Source: JBKHXU01 sp046565865 (GTDB lineage Bacteria; Pseudomonadota; Gammaproteobacteria; Acidiferrobacterales; Sulfurifustaceae). Taken from it: DNA of 8,044 nt. Location of the stretch: assembly GCA_046565865.1 (NCBI GenBank), contig JBKHXU010000037.1:1-8044 (forward strand), given 5' to 3'. Both the position numbers and the translations under genes were made by a program. Below the pieces are notes generated by a model, which saw only the letters and a program-made list of their open reading frames with translations, was not told where the DNA came from and ran no database searches. Of the stretch, positions 1-6,357 are shown one piece after another (position 1 is the first letter of the stretch; each line of letters opens with the position of its first letter).

Positions 1-1
1 G

Positions 2-43
2 TTCGCCATCCTCTTCCCCGAGCGGTTCGTGCAGCAGATTTAA
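2..43 (+). CDS. IS256-family transposase, C-terminal 13 residues only
   Basis: The frame starting at base 2 encodes FAILFPERFVQQI and then stops with TAA. The FAI-hydrophobic-F-x-x-RF pattern resembles the extreme C-terminus of Mutator/IS256 transposases, DDE enzymes that cut and rejoin the IS ends. The catalytic domain is outside the window, so activity cannot be judged. The assignment rests on this short motif together with the inverted-repeat-like sequence just downstream. On the motif alone, it could be the end of an unrelated protein. Confidence 0.55.
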   Translation, partial: FAILFPERFVQQI

Positions 44-66
44 ACGTAACGATGTTTAACTGCCTT

Positions 67-91
67 GCACACAGAATTTCTGATAGGTCCC
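67..91. repeat. Probable terminal inverted repeat of the IS256-family element
   Basis: Read on the minus strand from 91, the sequence begins GGGACCTATCAGAAATTCTG and continues TGTGC. This layout resembles IS256-family ends. It supplies the foreign codons at the end of the SpvB-like gene. The matching left end lies outside the window, so the repeat could not be verified by pairing. Confidence 0.6.
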
Positions 92-597
92 GGTGCCTCT
101 ATCCAACCATTACCGGTATTGAGCCAAGCACTTTTATATGTCCCCTGCGGAGTCCATAGATGACGCACCAAGTCAGCCAATCCGTCACCGTTGACGTCGA
201 CAAACTCAGTTCCTTCATTATCAAAGCCTCGTGACCAGATAGGATGGGGAGGAACCAATCCGCTTGAGCCTACAGTCCATCCGGTAGCAGTATTGATCCA
301 GACATTTTTGTACACGCCACTTTCTGTCCAGAGATGGCGGACGAAGTCCACCAGACCATCACCATTTACGTCGACGAAAGCTGTTCCCTCGCTATCAAAA
401 CCACGCGAATATATGGGATGCGGCGGAGCATTTGCAGGCGCTTCCATCCACCCGCTGCCGGTACCCAGCCAGGCGTTTTTAAAAGTTCCTTGCTCGGTCC
501 ACAGGTGTCTAACGATATCCGCTATGCCATCTCCATTAATGTCGATAATTGCCGTTCCTTCGCTATCATAGTCCCGAGAATATAGCGGGACTGGAGG
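91..597 (-). repeat. Three tandem ~172-bp coding repeats (VCBS/FG-GAP units)
   Basis: Unit 1 is at 597-427, unit 2 at 426-253 and unit 3 at 252-91, the last cut short by the IS. Each encodes PPhPhaSRxaDxEGT, then DhNGDGhhDhVRHLW, then G-x-a-K-x-hW and a final GW (h hydrophobic, a aromatic). The block VRHLWT is identical in all three, and DVNGDGL is shared by units 2 and 3. The loops fit calcium-binding FG-GAP/VCBS blades of a beta-propeller. The close similarity suggests recent internal duplication or gene conversion. Confidence 0.85.
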
Positions 598-1721
598 AAC
601 GAACTGACTACGAGCCTGCCAACCGTTAATAGCGGATAGCGTGTACTCCATAATTGTGCTCGGTATACACGGCTTCTCGGTCCCCGTCCCGGTCCCACAC
701 TCCTGCACACTCACCAACCGCGAGCGCCCCACCGCACCTTGTTCGTCGTAGCGGAGTCGATATTCCCGCACTAACGTGCCATTAGCGAACGATTTAACGT
801 TAATAAGACGTCGCAGCGTTCGGATGACGGAACCGCCTTCGAAGGCGGGTGTGATGTCGTTGCGGCCTTCGTATTGGAACTCGACGATGTTGGCGGCCGA
901 TCCGTTATTGGCATAGGTGATGGAGAGCGGGCGGTAGTCGCCGTGGGCGGCGACGTCGCTCTTGTTATAGGCGAAGCTGATAGTGTTGTTGTGCTTGTCG
1001 CGGATCGTGCTTAACGCCCACAGGCGCCGCGTGCTGGGATTGCTAGCTGCTTCAATGGGTATCGCATATTCCCGGGTGCTTCCATCGGGGCTAGTGATGG
1101 AAAACGATGCCGGGTTGGTGCTGGCATCGGTGGCGGTGATCTTTTGCAGTGTTTCTTTCTCGGTGCGGTACTGGCCGCTGCCGAGGTGGATTAAACGTTC
1201 GCCATCCAAACAGAACTTATCGTTGGCGTCGTAGTTGACACCGCCTTTGAAGCCATCGAGTTCGATGGTGGCGCCGCAGCGATGGATGACGGAAAACCCC
1301 GAAAGCCCCCACCCCATACCCAACAGGCCGTTGCCGCCTTGTGAGTTGTAGACGAGCGCAAGGTTGGGTTGTAGGCCGTTGACGCCGGGCGGAACGACGA
1401 TGGGAATGGTGTATGTCGCCGCACCGCTCGGGCTGACGGCAAAGGTCCCGGGCGTGGCGCCGACGGGTGAAGTTGGACTGATTAACGCGTTGGCCGGGAG
1501 CGAGAGAATGGCGCCGGTGATGCCGAGGGCGGCGAGGACTCGTACGGCTTCGCGGGGTCTAAGGACGAATCGGAAGGAACCGCTGATGCTACAAGAAATA
1601 TGCGACGTGCTTGCACACCAAGCCCCCAAGCGGTTACGCATACCGCCCTCCCTTCTGGCGCACCCGAACGACGCTGTTATGTGGCTCCGATCGGGCAAAT
1701 CATTTGTGTTGTGACCGCGTT

Positions 1722-1751
1722 GTTATAAATGTGGCGGCGGTCGCCCTTGAA
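1722..1751 (-). promoter_or_regulatory. Possible sigma-70 promoter of the SpvB-like gene
   Basis: On the minus strand, TTCAAG (1751-1746) and TATAAC (1727-1722) are separated by 18 bases, upstream of the ATG at 1641. The -10 box is good and the -35 box is weak. The predicted leader would be roughly 75 bases long. Inference from consensus only. Confidence 0.35.
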
Positions 1752-1839
1752 GCGAACAAAAATTTACGCCGGACGATGCGCTAGCGTCAAGCCGGTTTTT
1801 GCACAACATGCGCTGCACTTCCTAGCCCCTCCGGGCCAT

Positions 1840-1866
1840 TTGGAAAAATGCGCCGCTCGGCATAAT
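1840..1866 (+). promoter_or_regulatory. Possible promoter of the pilin gene
   Basis: TTGGAA (1840-1845) and CATAAT (1861-1866) are 15 bases apart, shorter than the ideal 17. Shifting to TTTGGA gives 16. The start of transcription would fall about 30 bases before the pilin ATG at 1902. Two copies of TGCGCCGCT flank the -10 box. Inference from consensus only. Confidence 0.35.
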
Positions 1867-1876
1867 TTGCGCCGCT
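1849..1876 (+). repeat. 9-bp perfect direct repeat flanking the putative -10 of the pilin gene
   Basis: TGCGCCGCT occurs at 1849-1857 and again at 1868-1876, 19 bases start to start, which is close to two helical turns. The copies bracket the candidate CATAAT box, a position where a dimeric regulator could act. Related words TGCGCTAGC (1777) and TGCGCTGCA (1809) lie further upstream. No regulator is identified. Confidence 0.4.
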
Positions 1877-1901
1877 AACAATCACAACAGGGATGCATAC
1901 G

Positions 1902-2468
1902 ATGATTAGCCATCGCCGACATACCGTTAGTCACCGTTCGTATCGCCGTCAACGCGGCTTCACGCTGCAGGAGCTGGTTGTGTCGCTTGCGATCGGCAGC
2001 GGAGTAACGACCGGCGCCACGAGTTTGTATACCTTGGTCCAAGACACCAAGCTCACGACAGCAGCAAATGAGTTGGTTGCGCACATGAATCTCGCGCGCA
2101 GCGAGGCGATCATGCGCGGGCACGAGATCGTGCTATGCGCGAGCGGCGGCGGCAGCGAGTGCGCGCAGGGCGGAGGATCGGTATCGTGGCAGAACGGCTA
2201 TCAGATATACGCCAATACGGACAACGACTCCGCGCGCGATGCGAACGAATCGACGCTGCGGGTACACAACGGCTACGGTTCCGGCATCGCGGTACGTTCC
2301 AATCGCGGCGGCAAGCTTACCTTCAAGCCCACGGGCGTGAGCCCGGGCTCGACCATCACCGTTGCGTTCTGCGGGACGGGTGGGCGGAAGCAGGAGCGCT
2401 ATGTCGTCGTGCAAAACGGCGGGCGTGCCCGCGTGGCGCAACGGTCCGACAGCAACGTCCGCTGCTGA
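1902..2468 (+). CDS. fimT: FimT/GspH-type minor pilin (type IV pilus pseudopilin)
   Basis: This is a type IV pilin-like protein of 188 residues that is cleaved by prepilin peptidase and assembled at the pilus tip region or into a pseudopilus. The cut site is RG|FTLQELVV at residue 19, with the conserved Glu at mature position 5, followed by a hydrophobic helix and the amphipathic region LTTAANELVAHMNLARSEAI typical of GspH/FimT. A globular domain follows with LCAS at 78-81, C87, W96, a D/N-rich turn, then FCGTGG and a C-terminal GRAR at 174-177 ending in Cys188. GRxR in the tail of FimT is known from Legionella to contribute to DNA binding in natural transformation. Start choice: ATG 1902 has AGGGA 8 bases upstream, while the ATG at 1893 has no properly spaced site and would add three residues. 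The leader is unusually rich in His and Arg. It stands alone, without other pilin genes nearby, so fimT versus a general GspH-like minor pilin is not settled. Confidence 0.85.
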   Translation: MISHRRHTVSHRSYRRQRGFTLQELVVSLAIGSGVTTGATSLYTLVQDTKLTTAANELVAHMNLARSEAIMRGHEIVLCASGGGSECAQGGGSVSWQNGYQIYANTDNDSARDANESTLRVHNGYGSGIAVRSNRGGKLTFKPTGVSPGSTITVAFCGTGGRKQERYVVVQNGGRARVAQRSDSNVRC

Positions 2469-2477
2469 CGCTGGATA

Positions 2478-2507
2478 TTGACCGGGCGGAACAGGGGCAA
2501 GTACTAT
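2478..2507 (+). promoter_or_regulatory. Promoter of tRNA-Asn
   Basis: TTGACC (2478-2483) and TACTAT (2502-2507) are 18 bases apart. A GC-rich stretch (cgcgccc) follows, a discriminator type common at stringently controlled stable-RNA promoters. Transcription would start about 13 bases before the mature tRNA. It overlaps the region just after the pilin stop codon. Confidence 0.65.
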
Positions 2508-2526
2508 ACGCGCCCTTTCCGACCAT

Positions 2527-2602
2527 TCCCCGGTAGCTCAGTCGGTAGAGCAGGTGACTGTTAATCACCTGGTCGGCGGTTCGAGTCCGTCCCGGGGAGC
2601 CA
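2527..2602 (+). tRNA. tRNA-Asn, anticodon GUU
   Basis: This 76-base tRNA reads AAC/AAU codons. The acceptor stem TCCCCGG (2527-2533) pairs with CCGGGGA (2592-2598), G2599 is the discriminator, and CCA is encoded at 2600-2602. The D-arm contains AGCTCAGTCGGTAGAGC. The anticodon stem GGTGA/TCACC encloses CTGTTAA with GTT at 2560-2562. The T-arm loop is TTCGAGT. Length and loops agree with the E. coli tRNA-Asn pattern. The gene is convergent with the four-gene minus-strand operon, whose stop lies about 55 bases away. Confidence 0.97.
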
Positions 2603-2657
2603 CTTTCCCGCGTCGTTACTCCCCGCGGCCCGCGAGCGGCAGCGGGTTCGCATCCGG
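2603..2657. other. Convergent spacer between tRNA-Asn and the TPR operon; no clear terminator
   Basis: The spacer is GC-rich, with short self-complementary runs such as CCCGC...GCGGG around 2632-2653, but no T-run follows on either strand. Intrinsic termination is therefore not evident, and transcripts from both sides may end by another mechanism or overlap. Confidence 0.4.
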
Positions 2658-2921
2658 CTATCTGCTTACACGGAGGTTGGGGGGCTCCGCCGCGGGGACA
2701 TAGACCGGGTCGAACAAGTCCCCGTACAGGCTGTGCAACACCAACTGTTGGTCCTTGCGTTCCCTGCCTTTGACGTCTTTCCACGGCACGACGTAGACGG
2801 TTTGTGGAAATTCTTTGGCGCCCTTGACGTATATAGAATCGATTTCTGCCCGATCTTGGGCCTCGGCCAGCACCACCGCGGCCATGGTCACCGCACCCAG
2901 CATGAATGCAACTCGTCTCAT
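2658..2921 (-). CDS. Small secreted protein of unknown function, last gene of the TPR operon
   Basis: The 87-residue product has a clear signal peptide (MRR, then a hydrophobic core of Ala/Val/Met/Leu, probable cut after A-E-A or A-Q near residue 20-22), leaving about 65 residues in the periplasm. The mature part is polar and contains a central strand-like PQTVYVVPWKDVKG (~residues 39-52) and an acidic/Pro-rich tail with LFDPVYVPAAEPP. It has no cysteine, lipobox or membrane segment after the signal. Its ATG overlaps the stop of the preceding lipoprotein gene as ATGA (2918-2921), so translation is coupled and the two products probably act together. I do not recognise the family. By position it may be an accessory or partner of the TPR lipoproteins. 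Confidence 0.8.
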   Translation of the reverse strand: MRRVAFMLGAVTMAAVVLAEAQDRAEIDSIYVKGAKEFPQTVYVVPWKDVKGRERKDQQLVLHSLYGDLFDPVYVPAAEPPNLRVSR

Positions 2922-3574
2922 TTGGCGCCTTTAAGCAGTATGCGCTCAAGCTCAACGACCCAGTCGGCGGTTTTCTGGTCCTGATACTTGGAGAGCTCCA
3001 GATAACGCTTGTAGTGTTGCACTGCCACCGGGACATTGTGCAAATAGATATCGTGCAGCAACGCGAGATTGTAATGCGCCAGCGCGTAGTCTGGCTTCAA
3101 TGCGACCGCCTTTTCGTAGTACTCGATCGCCTTGCTTATGTTTCCTCGCTCCGCCTCGATGAAGCCGGCTAGTGCATGGGCCTGCGCCATGCGCGGATTG
3201 CGCTCCAACGCCTTTGCCACGTTTTGCTGGGCACCCTGCATGTCCTTGCGCTGAACGCTAACGAGCGCCAAATTGATCCACGGCCCGGCCAAGTCGGGGC
3301 TCCTTCTCGTTATCGTCCGCAGATCAGCCTCCGCGCGCTCGAACTGACGGCGATCGAGCGAGCTGATGGCCCGTTGAAACAAGTCGATCTCCGTATCGGC
3401 TCGCGCGGAAGTGGGGTCTTCCGCTGACTCGGGACCGCGCTGCGTTTCTTGCTTCGGCGTTGCGGCACAACCGGCAACAAACAGTATCGCCAAAAGCCCC
3501 AGGCCCGCGCGCAGGCGAAAACCGGCTGGCTGGCCGCTAGCATGCGCCATCGTTTCAGTGCACGACATTGACAT
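2918..3574 (-). CDS. TPR-containing outer-membrane lipoprotein
   Basis: The 218-residue product has a type II signal peptide ending in a V-A-G-C lipobox (Cys36 counted from ATG 3574); Ala at +2 predicts transfer to the outer membrane. A Pro/Glu/Ser/Thr-rich linker follows to about residue 60. About four TPR helical pairs then cover ~65-195: RAISSLDRRQFERAEADLR, WINLALVSVQRKDMQGAQ, AHALAGFIEAERGNISKAIEYYEKA, AHYNLALLHDIY with AVQHYKRYLEL. Such repeats form a protein-binding superhelix, similar in style to PilF/PilW-type lipoproteins, although nothing here ties it to pili. Start is uncertain: ATG 3574 has GGAG only 4 bases upstream, ATG 3568 has the same GGAG at a better 10 bases, and ATG 3550 follows the upstream stop by 4 bases and gives a compact 28-residue signal. 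The first two overlap the upstream gene's end (stop at 3555). The partner is unknown. Confidence 0.88.
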   Translation of the reverse strand: MSMSCTETMAHASGQPAGFRLRAGLGLLAILFVAGCAATPKQETQRGPESAEDPTSARADTEIDLFQRAISSLDRRQFERAEADLRTITRRSPDLAGPWINLALVSVQRKDMQGAQQNVAKALERNPRMAQAHALAGFIEAERGNISKAIEYYEKAVALKPDYALAHYNLALLHDIYLHNVPVAVQHYKRYLELSKYQDQKTADWVVELERILLKGAK

Positions 3575-6353
3575 ACGACTCCAACAGTAGATCGCGGTTA
3601 TAACGGGCGGGAAACAACCGTTTCAACTGCGCGCGACTGTTGTGAATCCACTCATCGTAGATGCCCTCTTTCGTATGCAGTATGTTTTTCTCGTAAAACT
3701 TGATTGCGTTGTCTTCGAACGGAAACGCCTGATCCTCCAACAACGCCTTATATTGGTCACGCTCGATGGCGCTCAGGCCCATGGGCCGCTCCGATTCGAG
3801 CAGGGATTTGCTGAATGAATAATAAACATCGCCGATACCGTGGGTCGCCTCGGTGACAGTGTCCCGAACTCCGTAAGAGGTGACGACACCGTAGAGGTTT
3901 AACACCTTTTGCATTGCCTGTTTCTTCTGTTTTAGGCTGCGATTCAAAGGCAACGTCAGCCGCAGCGAAGCAAATCTCTTGTGTTCCGCTCGGGCAAGCT
4001 CGAGCGCGGCGACGGAGCAGATATAGTTGCTGCGGTCGTTTTTCAAGCCGCTCGGAATGCGCTTGTCCGCATCCAGAATGTATTGGCGCCAGTGATTAGC
4101 GCGCGCCTCGTCACCCATCTTCGCGTGCAGCCCGACGAGCTTGAATGCGGCCTCGATGTACTGTGGATACGGACGTTGGTACGTCGCGATGTACTCCTCA
4201 TACGCCTTGATAGCGGCCGGATGCTCTTTCTTCGTCTCGTACAATCCAGCGGCCTTCCACAATGCCGCGATTTTGTACTCGACAGTCTCATCGCTACGCG
4301 AAAGCTTGACCAGCTCCGAGGCCGCAGCGGTCTCCTGATTGGTGTTGAGATACGCGACGCTGACTTTTCTCGACGCGTCCTGCGCGAGGCGATGCGACGG
4401 GTACAGCTTTTTGAAACGCTCGGCGTATTTCACCGTGTCGGTCCATAGTTTATGTTCGTATGCCAGCGCCAGCGCGTCGTAAAGACCCGTGGCAGCGGCA
4501 TCAGACGCCGGTACGATCTCGGATATGCGCGCATAGTGATGGATCGCGTCGACTGTTTTGTTCGCGGCCTTGGCAGCGGCGCCTTGACGGTAAATCGACA
4601 AGGCCAGATTGTCCTGCATGCTTTGTTTGTCCTTGGCATCCAACTTGTGATACTGCAACAACGCCTGGTACGCCGCCTCGGCGTCCTGGAAGCGCTCGGC
4701 CCGAAAATAGGCGTTGGCCCGAACACTGTTCAGGCTGTAGCTATGCTCGTTGTGCGGCACGTTGGTAAGCAACTCGGCCAGCTGTATCGCTTGCGCATAC
4801 ATGCCGTCCCGATACGCTTCTTGCGCGGCGCGGGCCGCGACTGCGACTGCGCGCACATCGTTTGGTTGTGACTGTACGTACAATGTGGCGTAGCTAATGA
4901 GTTTCGTGCGATACACCTTCCGCATGTTGGGATCGGCGGCCTTCTCGAGCAACCTGGCCACGGTTTCTACTGCCGCATAGGCTGCCTCCCCGTTCACCAC
5001 AATCGCCCCATCGAACGCCGCCTGTTCGTAATATCCAAGCGCTTTCTCATCCTCGTTGTGTTGCGACAGCAGCTTGGCGTACAAATAGTCCATGTTGTCT
5101 TTGCGCGCGTGCGCAGCGTAGTGCCGAAGATATCGGTCATACCACGCCTTTGCCTGCGAAAACGCCGCCTCTTTTTTTGAGCTCTGGTACTCCTTGTGAA
5201 ACGATGCACTCGCGACCACGGTATGTTCGCGCAAGGCTGTGACAACGGTCGCGCGCAGCGCCGTGTTCGCTTCTTTCCTGGCCCAGTAGTCGCTCTGTGG
5301 ATGATACGCCGTGTAAAATTCTTCGAGCGCTTGGAGGTAGTTGCTGCTGAAGCCGGCGGATTTCCAGATGTCGACAATCTTCAGCGCCACCGCGGGTACA
5401 TGCCTCGATGTGGGATAGCGTTTGTTAAACTCGGCCAATGCTTGGACGGCATCCGCATAGCGCTCTTGTGACAGGTAAACGTCGCTCGTCCGTACGTACG
5501 CGTGATAAACGTATCGAAACTCGGGGTTCGATCTAAAGTACTCATTAAGCGGCTCCAGACCGCCCATGTAAACGAACGATAACGCGATTGCCCTGAAGTA
5601 CTCGTCGAAGTCGTTCCGCTTCGCCGCGCTCAGTCGCGTCAGGTCGTCGAAGTCGTTCAGATTCGTCGCAGCGATGAAGTCATCCACCGCCTCTCGGTAG
5701 TATCCCTGCTTGAAACGCGCCCAGCCGCGTTTGTACAGCGCCTTCTCCCGAAATCGGCCGTTGTTGGGCGACACCAGCACGTTGGTATAAAGGTCCTCCG
5801 CGGGCCCGTAGTCGCCGCGAATAAAGCGGTTCTCGGCGATACGAAACTGACTTTCGATGTAGTATGGCGACTTGGGGTAGCGGCTGACCAACTGCGACAA
5901 TGTCTCGATCGACTTGTCGCTCAGTCCGCGTTGATCATAGGCACGGGCCAGTTGATACAGCGTCTTGTCGTTCTCGGCAGAGTTCGGGCGATCGCGTAGC
6001 AGCGTCTGCATCAGAGAGATCGTTCTGTCGGCCGCGGCATCGAGCCGCTGGTCGCGCACCTCCGCGGTCGGCGCCTGCGCATTCTTGTTTCGGCTCTCAC
6101 TGACCTCGAATTCCAACTGTGCCAAACGATACAAGGCGTCGGCACGCAGACGATCGTCCTTGGAGGCATGCTGTAGATACTCCATATACGCTCGGCGTAT
6201 CTCGTCGCGGCTTTTCGGTGCCACCGCTACCGCGCTCCGGGGTTTACTTTCCTTGCCTACCCGATCGATGTCGCGCAGCATCGGGCGCGCGGGCGGCGGC
6301 GTGCTGCACGCCAGTAATGACGCGCCGACAGCCGCAAGCAGCAGGTATCGCAT
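3555..6353 (-). CDS. Large TPR outer-membrane lipoprotein (932 residues)
   Basis: From the ATG at 6353 the protein opens MRYLLLAAVGASLLAC, a short textbook lipoprotein signal with the acylated Cys16 and Ser at +2 (outer-membrane sorting). A longer in-frame start at 6392 would use TTG, overlap the upstream gene and displace the signal, so it is rejected. A Pro-rich linker follows, then almost the whole length is helical repeats of TPR/BamD type, clear at ~72-87 (ALYRLAQLEFEVSES), 131-162 (TLYQLARAYDQRGLSDKSIE), 167-192, 203-230 (ALYKRGWARFKQGYYREAV) and 284-315 (AYVRTSDVYLSQERYADAVQ), and more weakly to the end. It carries no enzymatic motif. It probably acts as a large scaffold on the periplasmic face of the outer membrane. 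It begins 4 bases after the 473-aa gene's stop, so the two are co-transcribed. In length and type it recalls TPR lipoproteins of Exb/Tol-powered envelope machines (for example AglT/GltE-like), but that is an inference. Confidence 0.9.
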   Translation of the reverse strand: MRYLLLAAVGASLLACSTPPPARPMLRDIDRVGKESKPRSAVAVAPKSRDEIRRAYMEYLQHASKDDRLRADALYRLAQLEFEVSESRNKNAQAPTAEVRDQRLDAAADRTISLMQTLLRDRPNSAENDKTLYQLARAYDQRGLSDKSIETLSQLVSRYPKSPYYIESQFRIAENRFIRGDYGPAEDLYTNVLVSPNNGRFREKALYKRGWARFKQGYYREAVDDFIAATNLNDFDDLTRLSAAKRNDFDEYFRAIALSFVYMGGLEPLNEYFRSNPEFRYVYHAYVRTSDVYLSQERYADAVQALAEFNKRYPTSRHVPAVALKIVDIWKSAGFSSNYLQALEEFYTAYHPQSDYWARKEANTALRATVVTALREHTVVASASFHKEYQSSKKEAAFSQAKAWYDRYLRHYAAHARKDNMDYLYAKLLSQHNEDEKALGYYEQAAFDGAIVVNGEAAYAAVETVARLLEKAADPNMRKVYRTKLISYATLYVQSQPNDVRAVAVAARAAQEAYRDGMYAQAIQLAELLTNVPHNEHSYSLNSVRANAYFRAERFQDAEAAYQALLQYHKLDAKDKQSMQDNLALSIYRQGAAAKAANKTVDAIHHYARISEIVPASDAAATGLYDALALAYEHKLWTDTVKYAERFKKLYPSHRLAQDASRKVSVAYLNTNQETAAASELVKLSRSDETVEYKIAALWKAAGLYETKKEHPAAIKAYEEYIATYQRPYPQYIEAAFKLVGLHAKMGDEARANHWRQYILDADKRIPSGLKNDRSNYICSVAALELARAEHKRFASLRLTLPLNRSLKQKKQAMQKVLNLYGVVTSYGVRDTVTEATHGIGDVYYSFSKSLLESERPMGLSAIERDQYKALLEDQAFPFEDNAIKFYEKNILHTKEGIYDEWIHNSRAQLKRLFPARYNRDLLLESYVNVVH

Positions 6354-6357
6354 GACG

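Larger units (their letters stand above)
1..91 (+). mobile_element. Right end of an IS256-family (Mutator-type) insertion sequence, partial
   Basis: This is the terminal part of an insertion sequence whose body lies left of the window. Seen directly: a plus-strand reading frame closes with TAA at 41-43, about 50 bases of non-coding DNA follow, and then comes a terminus that reads on the minus strand GGGACC, TATCAG, AAATTCTGTGTGCA. From family knowledge, IS256-type elements commonly have ends of the form GGGAC(C/T)-TCA-AATT(C/T)TGTGTA and a transposase stop close to that end. The minus-strand gene on the other side loses its repeat pattern exactly at this junction, which supports an insertion there. 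A target duplication of 8-9 bp would begin at 92 (ggtgcctc), but the partner copy is outside the window. The element boundary is accurate to a few bases. Confidence 0.7.
40..1641 (-). pseudogene. SpvB/Rhs-like secreted protein with VCBS repeats, 3' end cut by an IS256-type insertion
   Basis: The frame encodes 533 residues from the ATG at 1641. An in-frame ATG exists at 1698, but 1641 is preceded at close range by a strong AAGGGAGG ribosome site. Residues 32-52 form a hydrophobic segment ending in A-N-A, so this is an export signal with an unusually long, basic N-terminal region. Residues ~57-345 match the SpvB N-terminal type of Salmonella SpvB, Tc-toxin B subunits and YD/Rhs proteins: PTSPVGATPG, a YTIPI strand, L-x-L-x-Y-N-S, GMGWGLSG. 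Three repeats follow (349-405, 406-463, 464-517), each with a DxNGDGxxD calcium loop (367-375, 424-432, 482-490). Residues 518-533 come from the IS end. Family members usually run on for hundreds more residues (beta-propeller, YD repeats, toxin tip), so this is a truncated remnant or a fused short product. Whether it is still made or exported is unknown. Confidence 0.8.

Noticed and set aside
191..585. Plus-strand frames of 126 and 83 residues with internal similarity
   Set aside because: Their apparent repetition is the antisense of the three calcium-loop repeats in the SpvB-like gene.
1642..1698. Longer N-terminus for the SpvB-like protein beginning at 1698
   Set aside because: ATG 1641 has a strong ribosome site (AAGGGAGG) at the right distance, and the extra 19 residues add nothing recognisable.
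1769..1800. Hairpin-like CCGGACG...CGT-CAAG-CCGG followed by TTTTT on the plus strand, resembling a terminator
   Set aside because: The stem is interrupted by a 4-base bulge and there is no plus-strand gene nearby upstream that would need it.
2356..3036. Minus-strand frame of 226 residues running through the tRNA and two genes
   Set aside because: It crosses the antisense of tRNA-Asn and of the pilin gene, has Arg/Gly-rich low-quality composition, and lies over two better-supported genes.
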